64,000 bases of DNA from Subdoligranulum variabile (GCA_003343905.1 QAKI01000048.1:1-64000); one strand, 5' to 3'; positions 1-7,468 are shown, numbered from the stretch's first letter. The notes: generated by a model from the letters alone, not told the origin. Numbers and translations: made by a program.

Positions 1-143
1 CGCAGTATTATCCACAAAAAGTGAGTTTTGTCTGAACGAGCAGTAACAGAGCCGTATACTCCGAGAGGGGTACGTACGGTTCCCGGAGAGGGTGGCGCAA
101 ACCTATCACAGCAATGTGACAAGGCGGTGCTTCCCTACTCCAC
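1..143 (+). mobile_element. 3' end of a group II intron (Ll.LtrB-like, IIA)
   Basis: These bases hold the end of domain IV, domain V and domain VI of a group II intron that begins left of the window. Domain V is complete (49-82). The sequence after it has a GCAA-capped hairpin (about 102-123) that fits domain VI. I place the 3' splice boundary after 143, because the next bases, CATATCAT, match the start of the 3' exon of the lactococcal ltrB relaxase where Ll.LtrB resides, and because the relaxase reading frame resumes there. The similarity to Ll.LtrB is from memory, not a search. The reverse transcriptase/maturase ORF, normally in domain IV, must lie outside the window. Confidence 0.88.
49..82 (+). 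ncRNA. Group II intron domain V catalytic hairpin
   Basis: This is a 34-nt hairpin. GAGCCGTA pairs with TACGGTTC across a small bulge, and an upper stem is capped by a GAGA tetraloop. Size, bulge and tetraloop fit the catalytic core (domain V) shared by group II introns. It shows that the ribozyme end is intact on this side. Confidence 0.88.
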
Positions 144-1961
144 CATATCATCATAAACGCCACGTCGTTCTATGACTACAAGAAACTGCGCACCGTCCCC
201 TATCGGACCGCGCGCCAAATCCGGGCCATCAGTGATCGCCTATGCGCAGAAGCAGAGTTATCCGTGCTGGAAGAACCCAGTCAAATCGGGCAGAGATACT
301 CCGATTACATCAAAAAACACAAAACCATTCCCATGCGTACCCAAGTACGGCGCCGACTTAACTTCGTCCTGGCACGCGCGACCAGCTACGAGCAGTTCAA
401 AGCAATGGCCGCAGCGCTCGGCATCACCGTACTGGATAACGGCAAACACATCACTTACTTATATGCCGGAGCCAAAAAGCCCGTGCGCGGCAACAAGCTG
501 GCAGACACCGACAAGTATCTGCCCGATGGCATCAAGGAGCAACTTGCGATCAATACCGCCAACATTACCAAACTACGAAGTTCCATTCTCGCCGTCATTG
601 GTGGTGCATCCTCAATATCTGCATATCAGAGCAATCTGCTCAGTCTGGGCATACGCATAAAGAAAGACAAACGAGGGGCACTCTCTTACATTATGGACGA
701 CGCCGATGAAAGCCGCGTGCCAGAAGATGCTCTTGGCCCCGGCATGAATCAGGCATCTATCCTCGATGCTATTAAAACAGGCAACACATCACTACTTGCT
801 GACCTGCCCCCCGTCGCTGACGATTTGCTTGCTCTGTACCAGGCCAAAGAACGAAGCAATGCCGCCACGGCCGATACCCTTATTACTGTCACGAGCAAAC
901 AAATCTTACAGGCCAGTACAGATGGCCTGTTGTTGGCAGTGTGCGATAAAAACGGTAATGCCGCGCGAATTATGATTGATGCCGACCATGTCGAAGGCCA
1001 GCCAGACGGGACGGTACAAATCGCCCTCGGCAGTGCCTATGAATACGACATCGTATATGCCGATGGGCAGCATGGCGTTATGCGCGGCGGTGATCTTGTC
1101 CAGCACATTGAGCGTGAAAACGGCGTCACTCCCACATGGGTCACCCTAACCGCCAGTTCGATAAGATCCATGAGTTTGAAAGGCGTAACCGTCACCTTGC
1201 CCCAGGCCGGTATTGATCGGGCATTCATTCCCTCCGACCAAGTCCGCTATGACAAGGCCGCCGGAATCTGTCAGGTGGCAATCTATAAAAACTGGGATTA
1301 TAGTGTTCTGCCCACATCGGACGGCACAGTGAAGCCGGAGCGAAAAGCCATAAAAGGCACCCAACTGATTGACGCCCTCTACTCTTTCCAGCAGCCACAG
1401 CCAGACGATAGCCTAACACGAAGAATTGCCTATGTCGAACGCAAAGCTACTCTGGCGAACGTCCATCACTTGGCAGCTACACTAAATACCATGAGCCAGG
1501 GCAATATGCACACAGCTAAAGATTTCGTTCCAGAATTGAGAAAAATTCAAAAAGAGATACAGGCAGTTTCCACCCGTATTAACGAAACCAAACAAAAAAA
1601 CAAGGAATACGCATTAGCGGCGCGGCATTTGAACACCTGTCAAACATACAAAGGCATTTGGCAAAAATACGCATCTGCCCCCGCCCCCATGCGAGCAATA
1701 TATAAAGTCAAGCATAAATCAGAGTTGGACGCTTACCGTGCAGCAGTCGAGCAGCTTGAACGTATGGACGTCCGCCCGGACGTCGATCCCGCAAAAGTCC
1801 AGAACCTCGTCCAAGACCGTGAGCGTCAAATCAAACTGGACTCCCAACGCCTTGATGACCTCAAACACAAAGAAGCTGATCTGCTTGCCCAGCAACGTAC
1901 AGTGATGGAACTTCAAGCTAAAAAAGAAAGGAATATAAATCATGGTGATTTTCGACTTTAA
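144..1961 (+). CDS. Relaxase/mobilisation nuclease, 3' exon (MOB_P/LtrB-type), intron-interrupted
   Basis: This is the strand-transferase that nicks oriT to start conjugative transfer. The frame opens at 144 with HIIINATSFYDYKK. That is the second half of the metal-binding His motif of Relaxase-family (VirD2/MobA) proteins, HxHxH..IN in LtrB. It runs 605 codons to a TAA at 1961. The first catalytic residues (active Tyr, first His) are in the 5' exon outside the window. The C-terminal part, from about codon 430, is charged and predicted coiled coil, with no motif I recognise. The first ATG/GTG in frame (GTG 264) is not a real start, because the conserved motif lies upstream of it. A functional protein requires intron splicing. 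The gene overlaps the next one by 20 bp. Confidence 0.85.
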   Translation, partial: HIIINATSFYDYKKLRTVPYRTARQIRAISDRLCAEAELSVLEEPSQIGQRYSDYIKKHKTIPMRTQVRRRLNFVLARATSYEQFKAMAAALGITVLDNGKHITYLYAGAKKPVRGNKLADTDKYLPDGIKEQLAINTANITKLRSSILAVIGGASSISAYQSNLLSLGIRIKKDKRGALSYIMDDADESRVPEDALGPGMNQASILDAIKTGNTSLLADLPPVADDLLALYQAKERSNAATADTLITVTSKQILQASTDGLLLAVCDKNGNAARIMIDADHVEGQPDGTVQIALGSAYEYDIVYADGQHGVMRGGDLVQHIERENGVTPTWVTLTASSIRSMSLKGVTVTLPQAGIDRAFIPSDQVRYDKAAGICQVAIYKNWDYSVLPTSDGTVKPERKAIKGTQLIDALYSFQQPQPDDSLTRRIAYVERKATLANVHHLAATLNTMSQGNMHTAKDFVPELRKIQKEIQAVSTRINETKQKNKEYALAARHLNTCQTYKGIWQKYASAPAPMRAIYKVKHKSELDAYRAAVEQLERMDVRPDVDPAKVQNLVQDRERQIKLDSQRLDDLKHKEADLLAQQRTVMELQAKKERNINHGDFRL

Positions 1962-2226
1962 TGTAGCGCACGCAACCTGCCGTGTCAATCATGAGGGTGC
2001 AATCCTTATTCCGAAAGCGATCCGCGACAGCCTTGGCATTACACCTGGCACCCGTGTTGAGCTATTCCGCAGCGGTGCCGATTCCTACACCTTGCACTTC
2101 CTGCTCTCAAACAAGTGTATGGTGTGTGGTTCTAAAGAGAGTCTGGTTCCGATCGGCGGCAGAGCGATCTGTAAAAAGTGCCTGGCAGAAGCCCAAAGAG
2201 AAGAAAACAAAATCCGTGAGGTGTGA
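1942..2226 (+). CDS. AbrB/SpoVT-like DNA-binding protein with C-terminal zinc ribbon
   Basis: This 94-aa protein has an AbrB/MazE-type swapped-hairpin segment at residues 15-45 (IPKAIRDSLGITPGTRVEL). Four cysteines follow, in CMVC and CKKC pairs around residues 59-79, and look like a small zinc ribbon. It is probably a DNA-binding regulator of the element's mobilisation genes. Its ATG lies inside the end of the relaxase ORF, with GAAAGG a few bases upstream, so translation is probably coupled. The family assignment is from the motif. The target is unknown. Confidence 0.75.
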   Translation: MVIFDFNVAHATCRVNHEGAILIPKAIRDSLGITPGTRVELFRSGADSYTLHFLLSNKCMVCGSKESLVPIGGRAICKKCLAEAQREENKIREV

Positions 2227-2228
2227 AT

Positions 2229-2969
2229 ATGCAATTCTTGAAAGTGTCGCATCAAATTTTCGATCTACAACTCAGCCCTACCGAGTTGAAGATCTATCTA
2301 TTTCTGACGAAATGTCAAAATTGCTTAGCCACGGCTACTGTGCGGGTGCGCACGATCTGTGAGCAATGCGCCATTGCAAGTGCCACGACCGTGCGCACAG
2401 CCTTAGAGCGGTTGGAACAACGCGGCCTTATCCGACGCAAGCACCGGCACGGGGAAGGTGGCCGCTTCATCTCTACACAGTTCGCACTCCGTCAATTAGG
2501 GGGAAAGTGGTTTCGCCTCTGGCTGGGGGTAAACCCTTTTAAGATGGATAAAAGCGCATTTATCGTATACGCATACCTGTGCCAGCAGCGTGTGGCATAC
2601 AGTGGCAAAGCCTGGCCCAGTCAGCACATGATTGCTGCCGCTGTTGGCCTGGCGCGGCGCACTGTCCATGAGGCGGTAAAGCGCCTTGCCAGGCTCGGTG
2701 CTATCGTTAAAGGGGCGCTCTGGAAAGGACGTCACAACCTTTACACTGTAATGCAGGTATGTGAATCCATAAAAAAAGGAACCCCCCTGGAACCGTTTGT
2801 GGGCACAAACGAGGGGGATTCACAGCGCTTTCATCGCATCTTTACTGTAGTATGGATTTTACTTCTTGTCAAGACCTTTTTTTCTAAATTGGGTTGTGCA
2901 ATTTTTGGTGAACAATACTTAGATGCAACGTCTTACCTCAAAGAGAGAAAAAAACGACAAGTAAGGTAG
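2229..2969 (+). CDS. Tandem winged-helix (HTH_36-like) protein, possible replication/transfer regulator
   Basis: The 246-aa product has two winged-helix-like units. The first, at residues about 10-85, carries ELKIYLFLTK and TVRTALERLEQRGLIRR. The second, at about 105-175, carries KMDKSAFIVYAYLCQ, PSQHMIAAAVGLARRTVHEAVKRL. The double arrangement resembles plasmid replication-initiator N-domains and HTH_36 regulators of mobile elements. The C-terminus, from about residue 180, is odd: a hydrophobic stretch followed by a basic tail, encoded across a long inverted repeat. I start at ATG 2229; GTG 2223 is also possible and overlaps the upstream stop. No function is established. Confidence 0.7.
   Translation: MQFLKVSHQIFDLQLSPTELKIYLFLTKCQNCLATATVRVRTICEQCAIASATTVRTALERLEQRGLIRRKHRHGEGGRFISTQFALRQLGGKWFRLWLGVNPFKMDKSAFIVYAYLCQQRVAYSGKAWPSQHMIAAAVGLARRTVHEAVKRLARLGAIVKGALWKGRHNLYTVMQVCESIKKGTPLEPFVGTNEGDSQRFHRIFTVVWILLLVKTFFSKLGCAIFGEQYLDATSYLKERKKRQVR
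2761..2823. repeat. Long imperfect inverted repeat inside the winged-helix gene
   Basis: Three nested arms share one centre. GTGAATCC at 2761 pairs with GGATTCAC at 2816. A C-run near 2781 pairs with a G-run near 2813. A perfect core pairs CGTTTGTG with CACAAACG around GG (2794-2811). This is too symmetrical for chance coding sequence. It could be a cis-acting site (operator, oriT/origin hairpin) or an intragenic terminator. No T-run follows, which argues against a simple terminator. Confidence 0.6.
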
Positions 2970-3079
2970 CAATAACATAGACAGCGGCAACGACAGAAAC
3001 AGGGGGAAAGTGCGCCCTTTTTTAAGTGCAGCGGCCATTTTTTCTTTTTGAGGTAAAGCAAAAAATAGTTTTTACGCTC

Positions 3080-3137
3080 TTGACATTATCCCCGGTTTTG
3101 GTATAATAGCATTGTACCTATGCTCCACCTGGGTACA
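3080..3137 (+). promoter_or_regulatory. Strong sigma-A promoter pointing out of the element, with operator-like repeat
   Basis: TTGACA (3080-3085) and TATAAT (3102-3107) are separated by 16 bp. Just downstream, TGTACC (3113-3118) and GGTACA (3132-3137) form an inverted repeat that could bind a repressor. No convincing gene follows before the tRNA fragment. In the integrated state the promoter would fire toward the chromosome through the att site. Confidence 0.65.
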
Positions 3138-3218
3138 GATGTACATTGACAAATATAGCGTGGGCTTTATTTGAAAAAATATTAGGTGTACGGCGCATTA
3201 TTCGAGCGGTGACTGCAT

Positions 3219-3265
3219 GCTTGACGTGCAGGAGGTCACAGGTTCGAGTCCTGTACCGTCCACCA
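3219..3265 (+). other. att site: 3' fragment of tRNA-Val(GAC)
   Basis: The 3' half of a tRNA is present. The anticodon loop TTGACGT holds GAC at 3223-3225. The T-arm is ACAGG-TTCGAGT-CCTGT (3238-3254). Acceptor strand ACCGTCC is at 3255-3261, followed by A and an encoded CCA at 3263-3265. The matching 5' acceptor strand (GGACGGT expected) and the D-arm are absent upstream, and the 5' side of the anticodon stem has a mismatch. So this is a fragment, not a gene. Its boundary marks the core of the element's attachment site. Confidence 0.8.
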
Positions 3266-3273
3266 ACTTACAG

Positions 3274-3313
3274 ACCGGGAATGGCGGAAACGCTGTTCCC
3301 GGTTTTCTGTTTT
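3274..3313 (+). terminator. Original tRNA terminator
   Basis: Hairpin ACCGGGAA (3274-3281) pairs with TTCCCGGT (3296-3303), followed by TTTCTGTTTT. It lies directly after the tRNA fragment and would stop readthrough from the outward promoter at 3080. Confidence 0.8.
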
Positions 3314-3334
3314 CTCCCCAAACACCAACGAATA

Positions 3335-3380
3335 AACAGGCCCGCCGGGTCCTGCGCAAGCAGGACCCGGCGGGCCTGTT
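3335..3380. terminator. Perfect 21-bp hairpin terminator, downstream of hsp20
   Basis: The 21-bp arms (3335-3355 and 3360-3380) are perfectly complementary around a GCAA loop. On the minus strand it is followed by a T-rich stretch (TTTATTCGTT), so it ends the hsp20 transcript. Confidence 0.8.
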
Positions 3381-3409
3381 CCGGGCGGCGTGGCCGTCCC
3401 GGCTGGTAT

Positions 3410-3850
3410 TTACTCAATGGCGATATAGCCCTTCCGCTCCGGAAGCTGCGGTGCGGCCTTGGGCAGATGGATCTTCAGGATGCCGTCCTCAAACTTCGCG
3501 GCGATGTCCTTCTCGGTCACCTGGTCGCCCACATAGAAGCTGCGGCTGCAGGCGCCCGCGTAACGCTCGCGGCGGATATAGCGGCCATCCTTGTCCTGAT
3601 CGTCCTTGTCAAGCCCCTTGGCCGCCTGGATCGTCAGATACCCCTGGTCCAGTTTCAGGCTGACTTCATCTTTCTTGAAGCCGGGCAGGTCGATATCCAA
3701 CTCATAGGCGTCGTCCGTTTCGCGGACATCCGCCCGCATCAGATTGCGCGCGTGCTTGCCGTACAGCGGGTTTCGGCCGCTGAAGAACGGGGTCATCGCA
3801 TCGTCAAACCATTCATCAAACAAATTCTCACCAAAAATGCTAGGCAACAT
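3410..3850 (-). CDS. hsp20: Small heat shock protein, Hsp20/alpha-crystallin family
   Basis: This 146-aa ATP-independent holdase chaperone binds unfolding proteins in the cytoplasm. The alpha-crystallin domain covers about residues 36-137: it starts at MRADVRETDDAYELDIDLPGF and includes LTIQAA and FEDGILKIHLPK, a typical beta-sandwich ending. The N-terminus (MLPSIFGENLFDEWFDD) and the C-terminal tail have usual lengths. The ribosome binding site AGGAGGT is well placed. Transcription starts about 130 nt upstream from a promoter overlapped by a CIRCE-type operator, so HrcA control is expected. Confidence 0.95.
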   Translation of the reverse strand: MLPSIFGENLFDEWFDDAMTPFFSGRNPLYGKHARNLMRADVRETDDAYELDIDLPGFKKDEVSLKLDQGYLTIQAAKGLDKDDQDKDGRYIRRERYAGACSRSFYVGDQVTEKDIAAKFEDGILKIHLPKAAPQLPERKGYIAIE

Positions 3851-3985
3851 AGGTCATTACCTCCTGTCATGCTTGCGGGCGCCCTGTGGGCGTCCCGCCG
3901 CCTTTGCTACCTGTCCGCTTGTCTGCGGGCATTTTTGCTTTCATCGTCCGGTCGGGCTGTCTGCCTTTCCTTTCGATCTGACTCT

Positions 3986-4027
3986 ATTATAGCATCTATT
4001 TTAGCAATGTCAACCGCAGAGCGCTAA
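3986..4027 (-). promoter_or_regulatory. hsp20 promoter overlapped by a CIRCE (HrcA) operator
   Basis: On the minus strand TTGACA (4013-4008) and TATAAT (3991-3986) are 16 bp apart. The 27-bp segment 4001-4027 reads TTAGCAATG-N9-GAGCGCTAA. The CIRCE consensus is TTAGCACTC-N9-GAGTGCTAA, so the spacing is exact and 15 of 18 arm positions match. It covers the -35 box, which suits repression by HrcA. The ~130-nt leader between promoter and start codon contains a GC-rich hairpin near 3880-3900. Confidence 0.8.
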
Positions 4028-4191
4028 TATTAAAATATTTTTCACAAATATACAATCCGTATATTCCAGCCTGCCTTTTTTACGCCAGGAACGGCATAAA
4101 AAGCGCCGGAACGTACTCCCCCGTTCGCTCCCCATCCGGCACGGAAAGGCGCAAAATTCCCCGCAAATGCCGCAGGATCGTCTTTTCCCTG

Positions 4192-4245
4192 TTGACAAAC
4201 GGCTTGCCACTTATTATAATTATTGTTATATAACATAAATTATAA
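4192..4245 (+). promoter_or_regulatory. Promoter and palindromic operator of the TetR/CPBP operon
   Basis: TTGACA (4192-4197) and TATAAT (4215-4220) are 17 bp apart. A 32-bp dyad centred at 4229.5 overlaps the -10 box. Its outer arms are TTATAATT (4214-4221) and AATTATAA (4238-4245), and its perfect 12-bp core is TGTTATATAACA (4224-4235). This is the expected layout for autorepression by the TetR protein encoded next. Confidence 0.8.
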
Positions 4246-4260
4246 AAGGTGGTGGGTTCT

Positions 4261-4821
4261 GTGCCGCCCAGGGCCAAAGTGACCAGAGAAATGATCCTTG
4301 ACGCCGCGTTTGAACTTGTCCGAAGCGACGGGATCGAAGCGGTCAATGCGCGAACGGTATCCAAAGCCCTGAACTGTTCCACGCAGCCCGTCATGTATCA
4401 CTTCAAAACCATCGAGGAACTGAAAAGGGCCGTCTACGAAAAAGCCGACGCCTATCATTCCGCGTATCTTCTGAACATCCGCAGCGCCCCCCTGCAGGAT
4501 ATCGGCTTGAATTACATCCGGTTCGCCGTAGAGGAAAAGAACCTGTTCCGGTTTCTTTTCCAGTCCAATGGGTTTTCCGGCAAAAACATGGCGGAACTGA
4601 TCGACGCGGAAGAATTACAGCCCGTGATCGCCCTGATCCGCCAGGAAGCGGGCATGGACGCCGGGCAGGCCAAAACGGTGTTTCGGTCGGTGTTCCTGCT
4701 GGCGCACGGCTATGCCAGTATGCTGGCCAACAACGAGATGGCATACGACGAACGGACGGTCTTATCCGATTTGACGCTGCTTTTTGACGGGACCGTTCAT
4801 GCACTGAAAGGGGGCGCCTGA
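4261..4821 (+). CDS. TetR/AcrR family transcriptional regulator
   Basis: This 186-aa repressor has an N-terminal TetR HTH at residues about 8-55 (ILDAAFELVRSDGIEAVNARTV, then NCSTQPVMYHFKTIEEL). The rest is a helical ligand-binding domain of normal length. I chose GTG 4261 because AAAAGGTGG lies about 8 bases before it; GTG 4249 sits inside that site. The stop codon overlaps the start of the CPBP gene (TGATG), so the two are co-translated. It probably binds the dyad at 4214-4245. The ligand is unknown. Confidence 0.88.
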   Translation: MPPRAKVTREMILDAAFELVRSDGIEAVNARTVSKALNCSTQPVMYHFKTIEELKRAVYEKADAYHSAYLLNIRSAPLQDIGLNYIRFAVEEKNLFRFLFQSNGFSGKNMAELIDAEELQPVIALIRQEAGMDAGQAKTVFRSVFLLAHGYASMLANNEMAYDERTVLSDLTLLFDGTVHALKGGA

Positions 4822-5537
4822 TGGATCGCCTGTACAAGAAAAGCGAACTGGACTTCGCGCTGGTCTGCATCGCCGCCTATGTCGTCCTGTTCAGTCTGGC
4901 GGACAGCCTTTCGGCTTCGGTCGGCGTGCCGAAGCTCGTCACCGCCCCCATGGGCATCCTTCTGGTGCTGCTGGTGTTGGGCTTTCTCCAAAAGCACGGT
5001 CTTTGGCAGCGGTACGGGCTTTGTGCGTTCCGGGGTAGCGCAAGAATGTCCCTCTGCTTTCTGCCGCTGCTTCTGATCGCAAGCGTGAATTTGTGGAACG
5101 GCATCGCCCTGCGGGCTTCCCCTGCCGAAACCGTCCTGTTCCTCCTCAGCATGGCCTGCGCCGGTTTTCTGGAGGAAGTCATCTTCCGCGGTTTTCTTTT
5201 CCGGGCCCTGTGCCGGGATAACGTCAAGCTGGCCGTGCTGGTCTCCAGTGTCACCTTCGGCCTGGGGCATATCGTAAACCTGCTGAATGGTCAGGACCTG
5301 ATCCCCACGCTTTTGCAGATCTGCTATGCGACCGCCGTCGGCTTTTTGTTCACGGTCCTTTTTTATAAAGGAAAGAGCCTTCTGCCCTGCATCGCCGCCC
5401 ATGCCGCCACGAACTGCCTGGGCATTCTGGCCGTGGACGCTTCCTCGCCGCTGCGCGAGGGGCTCACCGCCGCGCTGCTCTGCTTCGTTTCGCTTGCCTA
5501 TGCGCTGTGGATCATCAAGGCGGCGAAAAGGCCGTGA
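4821..5537 (+). CDS. CPBP family intramembrane metalloprotease (Abi/CAAX-like)
   Basis: This 238-aa polytopic membrane protein carries the CPBP (CAAX protease and bacteriocin-processing, Rce1-like) motifs. These are EEVIFRG with Glu118-Glu119 and Arg123, then FGLGHIVN with His150, then HAATN with His194. They are the expected metal and catalytic residues, so the enzyme should be active. Family members process prenylated proteins or peptides, or give self-immunity to bacteriocins. Being in an operon with a TetR regulator suggests inducible expression. The substrate is unknown. Confidence 0.88.
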   Translation: MDRLYKKSELDFALVCIAAYVVLFSLADSLSASVGVPKLVTAPMGILLVLLVLGFLQKHGLWQRYGLCAFRGSARMSLCFLPLLLIASVNLWNGIALRASPAETVLFLLSMACAGFLEEVIFRGFLFRALCRDNVKLAVLVSSVTFGLGHIVNLLNGQDLIPTLLQICYATAVGFLFTVLFYKGKSLLPCIAAHAATNCLGILAVDASSPLREGLTAALLCFVSLAYALWIIKAAKRP

Positions 5538-5618
5538 ACTCGGCTTTTTTCGCAAGGGACGGGCTACAGACGCTATGGGCAAAATTTTTTCCATACAGAA
5601 AATAAGGGAAGGCGCAAA

Positions 5619-6293
5619 ATGGCTTACAAAATCTTGATCATTGACGATGACACCGAATTACAAAAGATGTTGAAAAGCTATCTGGAACTAAAAAAGTATG
5701 AAGTGATCAGTGCGGTAAATGGCATCGACGGCCTAAAAAAGACGGCACTGATGCCGGATATTATCCTGCTGGACATCAACATGCCGCGGCTGGACGGCAT
5801 TGAAGTGTGCAGAAGGATCCGGGACAAAGTGTCCTGCCCCATTCTTTTTCTGACGGCCAGGGTGGATGAACAGGACCGGGTGAATGGTCTCATGTCCGGC
5901 GGCGACGACTATATTCTAAAGCCCTTCAGCCTAAAAGAGCTGGAAGCCCGGATCGTCGCCCACCTGAAACGGGAAGAACGGCACCAGAGGAAATCGCAGT
6001 ACCGCTTTCAGGGGGATCTATCCATTGACTATACAGCGAAAACCGTTCAAATCGGCGGTCAAAACGTGGAACTGACGAAGTTGGAATATGAGATCGTGGA
6101 ATTTCTTTCCATGAATCCGGGGCTGGTATATGACAAAGAACGGATCTACGAAAAAGTCTGTGGTTATGACGGCGAGGGTGACAGCCGTGTCGTGACCGAA
6201 CTGATCCGGCGCATCCGCAAAAAGCTGAAAGAACATACCGATACGGAATATATCGAAACCGTCTGGGGGATGGGCTACCGATGGATACAGTAA
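5619..6293 (+). CDS. OmpR/PhoB-type response regulator
   Basis: The 224-aa regulator has a receiver domain (1-120) with acidic pocket DDD at 9-11, phospho-acceptor Asp52 (LLDINMP) and Lys101 (ILKPF). A winged-helix Trans_reg_C domain (about 128-222) ends in IETVWGMGYRW. It overlaps the kinase gene by 13 bp and heads a cluster with an ABC exporter, so it probably controls the transporter genes at 7550-10226. An AAGGGAAGGCG sequence provides the ribosome binding site. Confidence 0.93.
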   Translation: MAYKILIIDDDTELQKMLKSYLELKKYEVISAVNGIDGLKKTALMPDIILLDINMPRLDGIEVCRRIRDKVSCPILFLTARVDEQDRVNGLMSGGDDYILKPFSLKELEARIVAHLKREERHQRKSQYRFQGDLSIDYTAKTVQIGGQNVELTKLEYEIVEFLSMNPGLVYDKERIYEKVCGYDGEGDSRVVTELIRRIRKKLKEHTDTEYIETVWGMGYRWIQ

Positions 6294-7468
6294 AGAATAA
6301 GATCAGAAATCTTTCTGTAAGAAAGACCATTCTCCTGTATGTCACCATCAGTCTGGCGGCCAGTTTCGTTTTGTCTGCGTATGTCGTATGGGCCGCCACC
6401 TGCATTCAAGAAAACATCTGGCTCCAATACATCGACAACGATCTGTACTCGGAAGCCGTCGATTCGGAAAACGACGCTTATACAGCAGAAATTCCCCGCC
6501 CGGATGATTACAAAATGAGCCGTTTCGACCACAGCATATCGGAAGTTTGCGATTTTTTGCAGACCTATTCTGTGCTGATTTTCTCGATCGCCGGAAGCTG
6601 CGGCGCGGTATTCCTTTTTTACAGGAATAAGCTGAAAACGCCCATAGAAGAATTGGAAACAGCTTCCAAACGGATCGCAGAAAACGACCTTGATTTCCAG
6701 ATCAACTATGAAAATCAAGACGAAATGGGCCGCCTTTGCCGGGAATTCGACCGGATGCGGGGGCAGTTGGCAGAAAATAACCGCCGGCTGTGGCGCATGA
6801 TCGAAGATGAACGGGCGCTGCGGTCTGCCATCGCGCATGACATACGTTCCCCCCTGTCGGTATTGAAGGGGTATCAGGAAATGCTGCTCGAATATTTTCC
6901 CGACGGGACGCTCGACCGTGAAAAAACAATAGAAATGCTGCAAGAAAGCATGAAGCAAGTCCGCCGGATGGATGTTTTTATCCAAACCATGCAGAAAATG
7001 AACAGTCTGGAACAGCGGCAGCTTCGGGCTTACGAGATCACGACACCGCAGTTACGCACAGAGTTCCAGACAGAAATAGATATTCTGGGCAAAGAGAAAA
7101 ACATTTACCTGTCCGTCAACGAGACAGCGGAAATTTTCCGCGGGGATCGTGAGGTCATCATGGAAGTCATGGAAAACCTTCTGTCAAACGCCGTGCGCTA
7201 TGCCCAGGATCAGATCAGGGTGGACGTATCGCTTTCGGAGCAGGAACTGACGCTTTCCGTTCAAGATGATGGGAGCGGTTTTCAAGAGGACATCGAAAAA
7301 GTGACCCAAGCCTTCCACCAGCAAAACATCAAGGACAGTCTGACGCACACCGGAATGGGAATGTACATCAGCAGACTATACTGTGAAAAGCACGGCGGGC
7401 GGCTCATTCTGGAAAATAAAGGCTCCGGCGGGGCCACTGTAACAGCAATATTTGGGCGGATCGCGTAA
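6281..7468 (+). CDS. Sensor histidine kinase
   Basis: This 395-aa membrane kinase partners the preceding regulator. Transmembrane segments lie at about 18-40 and 97-114 and enclose a small ~55-residue extracellular region. A HAMP segment (about 115-165) follows. HisKA carries the phospho-His186 (AIAHDIRSPLS). The HATPase_c domain has N-box NLLSNAVRYA and G-boxes DDGSGF and GMGMYIS. The small sensor loop resembles kinases that sense peptides or detect signals within the membrane together with ABC transporters. The stop codon lies inside the terminator hairpin. Confidence 0.93.
   Translation: MDTVKNKIRNLSVRKTILLYVTISLAASFVLSAYVVWAATCIQENIWLQYIDNDLYSEAVDSENDAYTAEIPRPDDYKMSRFDHSISEVCDFLQTYSVLIFSIAGSCGAVFLFYRNKLKTPIEELETASKRIAENDLDFQINYENQDEMGRLCREFDRMRGQLAENNRRLWRMIEDERALRSAIAHDIRSPLSVLKGYQEMLLEYFPDGTLDREKTIEMLQESMKQVRRMDVFIQTMQKMNSLEQRQLRAYEITTPQLRTEFQTEIDILGKEKNIYLSVNETAEIFRGDREVIMEVMENLLSNAVRYAQDQIRVDVSLSEQELTLSVQDDGSGFQEDIEKVTQAFHQQNIKDSLTHTGMGMYISRLYCEKHGGRLILENKGSGGATVTAIFGRIA

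Larger units (their letters stand above)
1..3265 (+). mobile_element. Right end of an integrated mobilisable/conjugative element
   Basis: A relaxase gene interrupted by a group II intron is followed by two small DNA-binding proteins. The segment then ends exactly at a 3' fragment of a tRNA-Val gene. Integrative elements that target tRNA genes rebuild an intact tRNA at one end and leave such a 3' fragment at the other. I therefore infer that the element extends left out of the window and the chromosome begins at about 3219-3265. No integrase is visible, so it should lie at the far left end. Whether this is an ICE or an IME cannot be decided here. Confidence 0.7.

Noticed and set aside
3190..3265. 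Complete tRNA-Val gene
   Set aside because: No 5' acceptor strand complementary to ACCGTCC and no D-arm; one mismatch in the anticodon stem.
3146..4027. 293-codon plus-strand ORF across the tRNA fragment and hsp20
   Set aside because: It overlaps the att site, two terminators and the whole of hsp20 on the other strand, has no ribosome binding site and no recognisable domain.
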